From: Struthio camelus
Taxonomy: Eukaryota > Chordata > Aves > Struthioniformes > Struthionidae
DNA: 64,000 nt
Direction of reading: 5' to 3'
NCBI RefSeq assembly: GCF_040807025.1
Contig: NC_090943.1
Coordinates: forward strand, 27,061,213 to 27,125,212
The notes under the pieces are model-generated. The model saw nothing but the letters and a program-made list of their open reading frames with translations. It did not search any database and was not told the DNA's origin. The position numbers were made by a program, and so were the translations under genes. Positions 1-12,500 of the stretch are shown piece by piece (position 1 is the first letter of the stretch; the number at the start of each line of letters is the position of its first letter).

Positions 1-32
1 GGGACTTCAATTCAGGTTCTCCATATTTACAG

Positions 33-536
33 GTGAAAGAAACAAATCTGGTACGTCTTCAGGAAGATCTATGCAAAGTCAAAGAGAACCTAGCTCAGGT
101 AGAAGAGAAGCTTACAAGTTATGTGGAAAAGGACACGGAAATGGCAAAAGCTGAAAGCAAAAAGGATGTAGAAATACTGTCTGATTTGTCAACCAATGAA
201 TCTACTCTAATTAGAAAAAGCTCATCTTCACAAACAGACGAGACTGTGGAAATCAACAGCTGTATCCAGACTTCACCAGTGCTCGTTAAAAATGCAGAAA
301 TTCAAATTGATTTGCAAAATGGATGTTCCTCGGAAGAGATTGCAGAGATCATAAGAGAATTTACTGAAAAAATTGATCAAATGCAAGAGCTCCATGCTGC
401 TGAAATCATGGACATGGAGACAAGGCATATCTCTGAATCTGAAGAATTAAAAAGAGAGAAATTTGTTGCGGTGCAAGTGTTGACCGAAGAATGTAATACT
501 TTAAAGGAATTCATAGAAACTCTACGAGCTAAAGAG
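33..536 (+). CDS. AKAP9: AKAP9 exon a (first in window)
   Basis: 168 codons, phase 0 at both ends. The acceptor is ATTTACAG at 25-32 and the donor is GAG|GTATGC. It encodes acidic coiled coil around a Ser/Thr/Gln-rich, less helical stretch near residues 55-95. GTG at 33 is an internal valine codon, not a start, because the exon continues from one to the left of the window. Confidence 0.9.
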
Positions 537-3500
537 GTATGCATCTCATTTTATATTCATTGTACTATCTCGGTTCCTGCTTTTGGTCTTGCTACAGAAG
601 TTCCCATTTTGAGTCTTTTAAGTGTGAAGCACCATTAATGTTTAGTGTAAAGCTTTTAAGTGCTCTGATACTTACACGGCGTAGAAGAGATTGTGAATCC
701 CTTCCCCAGCAGTTTAGGTTTGGGAGTGTGCTCTGCTGTCAGATGCTTCCTTGTGCTACTACTTTGAATCTGGCCTGTGGGGACAAATGTAGGTCGCACT
801 ATCGAACAGAATCTTTCTAGTCTCCTTTTTGATTATTTTTATCACAGGGAAGCTGAAAGGAGCAACACTCATATTTCCCTGCCTCTTAGAGTTAGCTCCC
901 TTATTGTGAGTGGGTATGGGGTGATTCAAGGTTTGATTGTTCTCTTTTCTAAATATAGGGAATACAGATTTCTGGATTAGCATGTTCTCCACCTTATCAA
1001 GCTAGAGATGGATGTTCTAGTGGTAAGAAACTTATTTTTATAGATTTCACACAGTATTATAAATTAAATTTGCTTTTCTAATATCAAGTTTACTGTTAGA
1101 GAGTTTGTATTCCAAGGAACAAAACCAACCACTCCCCAGATTGAAACAGAACCGTGTCACACTAAGAAACAGTGCTGTTAATGCACTAATGTTAACAGTG
1201 CTGTTAATTAACATCTGTTAATTTGTTATAGAAGAACAACATCTGGAGAGGAGATGGTTTCAGAGTAGATATTAGAAGCTAATTTTTTTTCTTCAAAATG
1301 GAGTTCCTGTATTTTTCTTACACGTGCCATTATCCCTTCGGTGTGACTGCATCATCTCTTGGTAGAATTTAAAGCCAAAGCTCCCTCGCAATGAGAGATG
1401 GTGGCAGGTACTAACTTTCCCAAGAGTGGTAAAAGGGATTTACGTGATTCTTTTCATAGGCAAAGGCTAAGTGTATGAAGGAGGGTCATTTGGCAGAAGA
1501 GTTCATGCAAATAGTTATTTCTCTGTCTTTTAAAACTAGCTATGGTTTTTAAGTTTGGGGTGTGGGGTGTTTGTTTTTTTTGTGTTTTTGTTTTTTGCTT
1601 TTTGCTTTTTAGTTTTGTTTTGCTGTTACTGCTTTGAAACTGAAAAAGAAAAACCATAAAAAGGTAGTCTCCAGGCTTGGAATCAACTGTGGTGACATGC
1701 AACCACCTGTTACAACAACAGACAAAAATACTTTTTGATGCCTGTTCTTCAAAGTTTCACAGTGATCCAGCTTTAATGTTTTTCTCTCCTTTTATTTTAG
1801 ACTCTAGTTCAGACTGGAGTCAAGGAATGTATCTTGCTCAGACCCAGGGATCTGACACGGTATCTGAAGGAATAGAGGAAGGTGAAACTTCAACAGATTT
1901 ACTCCCCCAAAAAATTAAGGTAAAATAGAGCTAATCATTTTTATTATGGAACAAGAGTGATACTACCAAAAGCTTAATTAGCTGCTACTTGATTAGTGAA
2001 CGAAGACCCGTTTAGATAACTTGTAAAGTGCCAGCTATTTTAAGGTACTTCTGATACTTCTGATGTGCATTGTGTTTAGAAAGGCCTATAGCTAGCTAAA
2101 TAGTTTTTTGACAAAACGAATGTGCCATTTCATTTAAAATGGAATCTTGCACAGAAATTCGTATTACTTTAGGTTAAATATGAGTTTTGTAACAGTAGAC
2201 TTGTTCTCAATTATGATTATGAAAATATAACTAGTGTTTATTGTGTTTCTTCATATTAATGATAATGGCATAAGCATTACGCAATTACTGCATATTTTCT
2301 ATAATTATTTCAGTTACAGAATAATATCTCGATTGTGAAAATAAATTAATATGTTTATATGAATAATACTGATACCACAGCCTAAAAGATATTTCAAGTA
2401 ATGTAATGCAAAGCTTGACGGGAAGCTTCCCAGGAATTTGTTTTTAGAATGTTGGTTTCCATCAGCAATTCAATTTAAATTCAAGATTGATTTAATAGAT
2501 GAACTTCAGGAAGTTTCAAACCTCTGGTACTGAGGAAAAGTGCATCTCTTTATATCGGCTAAGCAATGGAACTGATTGAAGAGCCAAGCAACACCTCTTT
2601 TATTGATACCGAGGAAGCCTAAGTAGTTTCCTTATGCTGATTAATTTAGAAATAACTGTATTCCACTATGTATGAAATTAGATTTTTATTATTAGGACTG
2701 ACATGACTAATTTCCTTTTGTATTTATTGTAGGGTTTGCTGAGAGCAGTTCATCATGAAGGCGTGCAGGTGTTGTCTCTCACTGAATTGCCATATGGTGA
2801 AAGAGAGGTACCATCTCCTAAGCAAGGGCCAGAATCCTGGTTTGAAGAAAGGAAAGCTTTTCTAAGTACCATTGCATCCTTGAAAGACGTAATTGCAAAA
2901 ATGCAACTTCATAGGGAAGCTGAGGTATGAATAATATTACCAAATTCTATCTAGACTTTAAAAATTACCAGAGCTTCATAAGGCACATTCGTAATTCAGT
3001 ATTAAATTCTATTAATATACAGTTACGAGGCAAGATTTCAGAAATACGCAGTTAAACGGCATGTTGCACTTTCCAGTAATAAAATACGTGTTAAAATTAC
3101 AGCTTTTGCTGTTCTTCTGTACATTGATTGCTTTTGAGAGTATATATCCACTTTTAAAAAGTATTTCTAATTTGAAAGCATATTCACAACGCAAGTAGTG
3201 TGTTTAGCGTTGCTGTTTTACTTATTGGTGTAACAGAACCTTGTTATTAAAATGGTATTGTAGTGAGAGAATAAAGAAAAATTTTCAATTGTTTAAAAAT
3301 ATTAAACAAAATTAATAGTAATCAGTAATGTGTTAAAATGTACATGTAGGGACTTGCTTCCATAACTAACCCAGTTATAATTTTGGAGCTATACAGGCAG
3401 TTTCCACGACTTCTGCATTTTCTTCAGCTTGCAAAGTGGGGGAGTTAACTCTATAGCATTATAAAATTAATTCTTCTTCATACACAGCATCTGCACACTA

Positions 3501-6500
3501 CCACATAGTTCTGTAGCTGAATGAAAAGAGAATATAAATGTATGTGACATCATGAAAATCAAAAAGATAATGTAGCACAGTAACATAATATAACTACAGG
3601 GGGCTAAGTTTTCAACTGTAAAAGTCTAAGTTACTCCCATGTGAAATATAGGTGCAAATTTTCATGAAGTTTAGCATTTGTGCATACAGAAGAAATTACT
3701 GCATGTGTATAATAAATACCTGCGTCTGTATGAACAAATGTTATGTAGCTATTGAATAAGAAAAGCTCAATATTCCATTGACAACACGTACTTTACGTTA
3801 AACGGCAGTGACCACTTGAGTAATGTAATCTTTGACTTCTTTTAAATATTTATATTGTTTTTATACTGTTTTAGATTTATGCAAGTTCTGAATCTCCTGA
3901 AGGGATCTCCGACTGGCGAGGAGAACTTCTACATGCTATTCAGCAGGTTTTTGTGAGAGAACAAAATGTTCTCCTTGCTGCATTTCAAACTGAACTTGCA
4001 GAACTGTGCACAAGAGATGCAGTGATATTGATGAATCAGTTAGAGCACAGACTGCAACAGCAGGTAACATAAAACATGCTTTAGTCAAGGCCTATTTATG
4101 CCTATGTTATTTTAATTTGTAATGTGTAAATCCATGAAAAATATGTGTTGTGTTGCAGCCATGACAGTCTAAGGGTGAAAGCAGAGTAAGGCTTGGAAGA
4201 AGAAGAGATGTCTTTAATAATAAAAAAAAACTGATGCAGTGGGGAGAGAGATTTTTGGATACACAAGCTATAGAAAGAGAACAATCGTTGGAGATAATTT
4301 TGAAGTGAAAACAGTTGTCCTGAGCGTGATTTCATTTAGTTAATTAGTGATACGTTAGGCAGTCTGAGAGAAAGAGTAGCTTGTGTATGTGAAGCAAATT
4401 GTAAGGAGGGGAAGTGATAAGGCAGCTATTCAGACAGAGAGCGGTCCCTTATCTCCTGTGGGACATGGAAGGATTAGTGAGGAAAATTACAATTTGCCGT
4501 AAAAGTAATAGCTCTTTTGATTCTACAGTTCTGGTGCCTGGTAGAGTGATAAGAAAAGGCAAGCAATTCTTTCTTGTGTTATGATATTGTGTTAATTATG
4601 ACTTAATTGAAAATGCTTTGAATATATATGTGCAATGAATACATAAGTAAGTATAATATCCACACTCTCTAGATACTCCAATAACTGTACTGTTCTGAAA
4701 AGAAATCAAGAGTTTTACTTTTGAATTTGTTTTAAATGTTAATAGGCTAATAATCAGAGAGCAGCTATGGACTCTCTTCAGAATGCAGACAGAAGAAGTT
4801 TGCTAATGGAGATTCAAGTATTACATGCTCAGATGAGCAGTAAGAAAACTAATCCAAAGAGAGAAGAAGAGATTGATTCAAAAAGCCAAGGTAATTTATG
4901 TCAGTTTCCACATGTTTACCTGTCAGTGCTCACAGGTAAAGTTGTAGGTAGAGAACTGTAGACTTCTCTGTGATCTCAATATTAATCTTATTCCCTGAGC
5001 ATGCTGACCTTGCAGCTTTTTCAGTCGTACTGGACTAATTTTGCAAATATTTAGTAGTAGTCTGTGTTCTTATGGTTTTTATCCAACTGAAAGTGATGCG
5101 AAGTTATTTTAATTGGAATAAAAATTAGGTTTGTATTTCAAGTGTTTAGGTCCAATGGCTCTGAAATTACCTAAGTTGGATATTCCATCATAATGAGTAA
5201 ACTAAGTAGCAACTAGACTGAACAACAAAAAGTTCAGAGGGCATATGTACTTAAGGTAATTAAATGCCTAATGTCAGTGTTTTGTCACAGATATTTGCTA
5301 CATCTTTTATACTTTGGAAAATAAAACCATGCACACCGTTATGTTTATAATAAGCCATTCCAAATTATTTGCAGGAAATGTAATTTCAGCTAGTAATGGA
5401 TTTTTTTTTAGTGATAAGTGACGTCAGTTGTGTTAGTCATAATCCAAGTGACATATATTGATATGGTTATGCATATAGTCTTTTAAATAAGTTTGAGTTA
5501 AACTGATTGCTTGGAAAGCATGAAATGTGTTTCAGTATGAAAGGAATGTTTTTGCTTTCACTCCACTGTTTAAAGAGAAGCACTGCTAGTGATAGCCTTG
5601 TGGTCATTCTCTGTGCTAGGGGAAACTTCACCCAAATGAGCAGTGTTGTTTGTTTGCTAAAGTAATTTCCGTGTTCATGGTACTCTCATTAGAAATGCTG
5701 GAGTATAATATGCAGCAGAAGCATTCACAGATACTGGAGATGCAAGTGGAGCTGCGGAGTGTGAAGGACAGAGCAGCTGAGCTTCAGGAACAGCTGAATT
5801 CAGAGAGAATGATGGGTGCTGAGCTGAAGAATGAACTTGCACAAGCTAAACTAGAGCTCGAAACAACTCTTAAAGCACAGCACAAGCACTTCAGGGACCT
5901 AGAAACCATCAGGTGTGGCTTTCAGTGCCAACTTTCCTGTGTTGACAGAGAAAATCTTTTCTATGTTGTCTCAAATCATCGTACTGATTTTACTAAGGAA
6001 GTTGATCTCATATAATGTGAATGCCTCTCAGTTTTCCTAGAAGACATGCCTAACAAAAAATAGACTTCTGTCCTAGTTGAGAAAAGAATGTAATTGTATA
6101 GATTAAGGAGATCTGATTCATAGTTTGATTTAATGAACTGTTAATTTCAAGGAAGTGTTGGGGTTATTTTTGACACATTAGACTACTGTGTACAAACTGA
6201 GTGTACCATATTTATTAATATAAAGGTTTTCCCGCTTCTAAAACTGAACTTGGGGGGAAAAAAATGGCAGAGTGACAATGGCATTGCAAGTACTTTCATA
6301 TGGAACTCATACGATTCGTTAGTTTTGCTTTGGGGTGGTCAACAGCAGAGGTGCAAAGCCAATTATTTTGAAAGACACTCAGGAAATGCATATTATTTAT
6401 GGCTTCACAAGATGAGTATGCCTTCTGTACAGTATCTTAGAGTTAGATCAGTTATAACAAATGAAAACAGAGTTTAAACTGCTTAGTATTACCTTATGCC

Positions 6501-9500
6501 TTTATAGATCACTGGGAGCAGGGTTCTTCTGCAGATGTATTCAGGGCATAGATACCATTTTGTGGATGTAGTTAGTTCAACTAAAGATGTTTCTGCTTTT
6601 GTGCTGAAAGGCAGAAAAATCCTATAAGCTCCCCTAATGTCCCCCAGCCTAACTTTAACATAAAATCATCCAAGTTAATTCTCACACACGCACGTTATTT
6701 TGAAGATAAGCTGTCTGACTTTATGCATAAGTGACCTAGGAAGTTTGTGTCAGGTTTACTCTGGAGGCAGTACTCAGCACCTGGGGACCTTTCCATTTTC
6801 ATGGAAAATGGAGCTGTAGAGTACCACAGATCAGCTTGTCTCATTCTAAGTGCTAGCCTGTAGCGCAGGGGCAGGCAACTCAAAGGCGGAAGGCAAGTAT
6901 GTGCCTTATGGATAAAGTGGAACAACCAGTTTTGTAACCTCCTTCCTTTTGCTGACCTCAGTCCACCCAGCCTGCTCTCTCCCCTATTGTATATTGCTGT
7001 TTACTCACTTTCATGGCAGACTGAAGTCTCTGTCTCATAACTGCCACTTCATTGCTCCATCCTTGAAGCCCTTTTTGTTCCCTGACAGCATTTCCTGGTG
7101 CAGTTTGCTTTCTTGCACTCATTTGAGTGTTTTCATAATTTTCCACTACGGTGAGATAACTTTTTCCAAGATTGAAAAATCCTTTAGACATATAATAAGA
7201 AGATAGTTTTTATCTGCATCCTTTCAGATGCTGGCCAGTCACTGGATTAAATTGAACATTAGCTCCCTCTGAGCCAGCTAAAAAGTTAGTAGGGTGGATA
7301 TGCTTTCTGTCACTCTTGAGCTATGCAGTTCTTTTTGGTATTTGAGTGGTTTGTTTTTCTAAATAGCCTTTTCGCTGTTACTCTACTACATGAGCAGTGT
7401 TTTCAGTGAAGATGATGGAGCAAATATCAACTAGCTGATATTACTGTGGTATGATTAGAGCCATAGTCTTGTATCTAAGCGTACCCAAAAAAAAAAAAAA
7501 GAAAGAAAAAAAAGAAACAAGTTGGAAGGGTTGAACGGGGAAAGTTGGGGGTTCCTCCAAAGTTCTGTATCTTGTAACGAATTATTCCAGATTTGGACAG
7601 TAAACCCTCTGTGTATCTTAATGGGACAAATTAAGCACTCCAACAATCTGAGTAAACGTGTAGCTTTTTGAACAGCTTGTAAATGGAAAATAGTTATGAG
7701 CCTAAATTACTTTTCCTCTGAAGTGTGACCGTATTTGATAACAATCTTAAAGATTGTCTGTGTCTCTTTTAGGACTGAAGTTAAAGAAAAAGCAGCTGAG
7801 CTAGATATACTTAAGGATACAATGGCAGGTGAACAGAAGAAATCAAGAGAGTTGCAGTGGGCTTTGGAAAAGGAAAAAGCTAAAGTGGAACGCAATGAGG
7901 AAAGAGGAAGAGAAGAGCTTGAGGTACTCTCTGCACAATCTCAAATTGCCTCTGACATAAAGGATCATGCAAATATTCTTTTGGTTAACACTTCATCTCA
8001 ACTTACGTTTTTGTGCGAATACATTTAAGGAGACATGTTTGTCTCTCTTAAATGTCAGCACATTTACCTCATGAAACCCAGACTAGATGGGGGGGTTGAT
8101 TTAGGAGAGAATACGTTACTAGGCTTCTTGGTGCCTCTGCAGTATCTGATGTAGAGAGGGAGAGTACATTTTGAAGATAAAACAGCAATCACTTTAACAG
8201 CATAGACTTATTTGCGACATTAAGTCTTAACTTGGAAAATCAGTTTCACAGTTCTAAAAAGTAAAACATGGTTAACTGCCTTAAACTTCAGAGCCGTGGC
8301 TGTTAGTATCTCATAAAAAATATGAGAGTCCTTACTTTATGAGATGATCTGATTTTAGAATAAAGACATCTGTAATATATTTTAGCATCAGATGGAACTG
8401 CAGCGTGCAGAGTATTGTCAAATGAATTGCGAATGGCAAAACTTCTTAAAAGCAAATTGTACAGAGCTAGCATATTTGCATTTTGCAGAAAATAATGCAA
8501 AGTATGTGCAAATTGTTTTAATCAATTTTTTTCTTCTATTTTCTCATGAAAGGATTTAAAATTTTCACTTGAGGATCAAAAGCAAAAGAACTTACAGCTA
8601 AATAAACTTTTGGAGCAAGAGAAACAGCTGTCAAGTGATTTGCAAAAAAAAATTGAATCCCAAGAAGCACTCAGTGCTGCCCAGCTGTCACGTGAACAAG
8701 GCCGTAATTCAGAGTTGCAGGTGCTTCTTGAATCAGAGAAGGTTCGAGCTCTCGAAATAAGCAGTGCCCTAGAAAGGGAGAAGGAGCTGTGTGCTCAGCT
8801 TCAAAGTGCTGAAGATAAGGGGCAAGCTGGAACACCTAATCCATCTGAGGAATTACTTAAAGAGCTACAGAAACAAATGGATGAAAAGCATGACCGTGTA
8901 GTGGAGTTAGTAAGTGAGATGGAGAAGTATAAACTGGAATCTGTGCAAGTGAGACAGCAAATGGAAAAAGAAAGGCAGATGCAGAGGAAAGCATTACAAG
9001 CAGAACAAGATGCTAACATAATAGCACAGAAGAGACTCCATGAACTAGAGTCCAAAGTAGAAGATCTTCAGTGGCAGCTCGGAGAAAAGAAACAAGAGGT
9101 TCAAAAATTAGGGAATGAGGCAAAGAAGTTGCAGGAAATAATCCAAGAACTACAGAAAAAAGAGCAGGCGAATGAAGGAAAAAAGGAGGCCGAAAGAACA
9201 AGCCACAATCGAAATGAGGTACAGTAAGACTTAGAGCAATGTAATACTGAACTGTGCAATTTTGCTTTCAGTTCTCTTCTTCATTTAGAATCATTTGTCA
9301 CTGTGCCTTTACTCAATCTATAAAATAGTTTCTGGATTACATCTGCCAAAAAATATAGACAGTAGGGAAAGTACTAAGGCACTTTATTTCTGCTGCCCGA
9401 AACTACTCACACCCATTCTCTGAGAATGAAGCTGTAGAGGTTTGTAAGTGGGAGTGCGAATAGGAGAAGTGCACCTGAATGTATTCAAGTACTTTGTATC

Positions 9501-12500
9501 CAAGTATAGTAGAACAAGAATATTCCCCGCACCCAGGAATATTCCCCGCGCTATTCCTGCTCAGGAATGCTCCAGGTCAGTGTTCAGTCCTTAGTTCATA
9601 GGCCGCAAGTGGTCTTTGAAACATCAGAAAGTGACCTGTCCAACAGCTGCATGAATTAAATGAGTAAATAAACAGATGTGCACATGAATATGTATATGTT
9701 GGCAAACAAAATAGAAAGAGAAAATAAAGGCAAAAAATTAATTTCAGAGTTTAGCCTAATTTTTAGATGACTGAAAACTGGAACTGCTGTTGTCTGAATT
9801 TTTTTCTCCTCATAAGAAAAAGTTTGAGCAGCTATAAAATGATTTTTAAAAGAGTTTTAAAACTGTAGAAACTTCACTACAAGAGATAAGTGTTGCCGAA
9901 TGAGTGATTAGCTGATAGCTCTAAAGAGGGTTGACGGGAGACTTGTTTCTTTGCTAATTATGGTTTTTTGCCCAATCTGGTAACTGTTCCACAAATGTTG
10001 GCTTCCACTATCTGTGGAGCCAGGAAGAAAATTTTTCTCTTCATTTAATTTGGCTACTGTTTTTAATCTTCTGAAGCACTGGCAACTGCCCACAGCTAGA
10101 AGCAGGATGTTGAGGTACTGATAATCCTGATAGCATCAGGCTTCCTGCTGCAGCACCTCATCCTCCTGCCCAGAGGGCAGCTGCCTGCCCTGTGGTCAAG
10201 GAAGAGTTCTCTCTCGGATCAGTTGGGAAGTGGCTGCAGGAGCTTTTTCCCCCTTCTCTGCAGTAGATGGGATGATCTGCTTCCCAGGATCTGCTTAGTG
10301 TGTCACCTGGGGAATTTCCTACTATTTCCTAGACTTGTGACATTTGCAATACTATGCTTTTTTTCTCATCAGTACCACACCGTGGCAAAACGCCCAAAGG
10401 CACAGCTGTAGTCTCAGGTTAGCTAGGGAGGCATAGCAGCTCCTGCACGGCCAGTGCAGGATGGGGTGCGTTAGGGTGGTGAGGGTGAGGAGTACCTGTG
10501 CAGTGGATTCCTGCACGTGTGGCAGCATTTGTGCTGTGGTTGCCTGTGCCTGGGGATTGGACTCCACGACCATGGTGGGCTTTTGCAGTGCTGTTCCTTT
10601 GGCTGTGAATTGGTCATGGAAACAGCTGGGCACTGGGTAACCTAACACTGTTTCTTCAGGGTAGCCATGTGTGACTGTTTTCAAATAAATACATTCCCTG
10701 AAGGATGGATATAGTAACTGAAATATTTTATTTGGGAGTATTTCAAAAATATCTCATGATACTTGCAAAAGATGAGGATTTGGTGAGCAAATTCTGCAGT
10801 AAGAACTACTGGAGACTTCTGGCATTCCTATCAGCTGAGTTTTTTGAATGGGTTAGCAATATAGCTCTAGGATTGCTAGATCCAAGTCAAGAGAGACATC
10901 ACAGTATACCATTCATAAATACGTGACACACCACAACTATAGTGTAGTCGCACTATACTCCCTTCTGTGTCAGAATTATGTTCTTACATTGCTGAATGTA
11001 TTTCAGAATTAAATGTTTCTGGTTTATAGCAATGTGCCACATGCAATTTGTATATAAATACATACATACGTACCTACAGAGTACCTGGGATACACCAAAT
11101 GAGAGAACAAGAAACTGGGTTCTCCAGCAAAAAATGGAAGGAGCTGAGACAAACGAATCAACCTACCCTACGCTGACGGGAGGAGGAGATCTCTCTGCAG
11201 CTACTGAAGTTCTGGAAAACATCAGACAAAAGCTACAAAATGCATCTCCAAAGCTGAAACAGTTGGCTCAGAAGGCTGCTAGCAGGTTAGATGAGTCTTT
11301 CAGCTTGCTGGTTAAGAGCCGCCAGTAAGCTCATACGTTGGGTTTGACGCATAATTTCCAGACTGTAGGCCTAACAATTTGTGGTGTTCTAATTTAGAAC
11401 ATATACCATTACTTAAGATACGCTAATGTAAAACTGGATCACAGAGTAGCAAGTCCTGCTCTAAATCTGACATGTGTAACGTAATCCTTTATAAGTTACA
11501 GCAGAATTAATGTCTTTCTGTGCAAAGTGATAAGGTTTATTTGGACATGAGGTAGGTGGAAGATTTTTAAAAACAATCTAGTAACTAATTCACCTTACAA
11601 TGGAAAGAATATAGGAGTTACTGCAATGGATCCTCGCTCTTGATCCCCTCAGAAAAAAATAATATTTTATAGGCAGGTGAAACTGATATTATGAGCCTTC
11701 CTTAGCAAGACAGTAACCAGACAAAGTAAGAAAAAATAGCATGAGACCAGGTCCGTAGGAGCCCACTTTGAATCTATTTTTATTTTACTATGATGCTGAT
11801 ATAATGTTTATCATGAAACATTTGAGCAAAATAAAATGCAGTATGTCTGCAAAGTACCATAAGATTTTCTTCACACAGATTAAACAAATTTGTGGGAATC
11901 AAGATCATGTTTCTAAATACACTTCATGTAGAACATCTCTTCCCAAAATCAGTAGTAATTGTTCTATGTAAACTCTATAATAATTTGAGAGAGTGTAATT
12001 TAGTTGAGCGCTCTTAGCACTCTTGAAAACGTTGCCATGTACTCCAGCAACTATGCGGACACAATTGGCTAAAGATCTAGTGCGTATGTATTGACAGAAG
12101 GTGGCTGCTATATGAGTTTGGCTATGTGCTGTTAAACTATATATGCTGTTGAAACTATCACTTTCATTTCAGATTACAGTTTGAAACAGCAGATGATCAA
12201 GACTTTATTGCAATACAAAATGCTATTGAAAAAGTTATTTCAGAGCTACAAAAACTACCCGGATTGACATATCTAGAAGAGGTGAGAGTGTAATATCGTA
12301 ACTTGATTTGGTGGGAGATTTTGGATGATGAGAGTGACTGGAAAAGAGCAAGGAGCTATTAAGAGTGTACTTATCTAGGGCTGTACTTTACAGAGGAAAA
12401 TCTGTGCCACTGTGCGTGCCGATCTGAAGTCGGTGAACTGTAGAAAAACTCTCTCCTTTTTATTTTTTTTCAATTTTAATTTCCTTGAAAGTGAATTTAT

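Noticed and set aside
7486..7513. Poly-A tract considered as a retrogene tail
   Set aside because: No intronless gene copy or target-site duplication is visible next to it.
10352..10684. Open frames in the GC-richer part of the AKAP9 intron
   Set aside because: Neighbouring AKAP9 exons join in phase without it, and the translation is not coiled coil.
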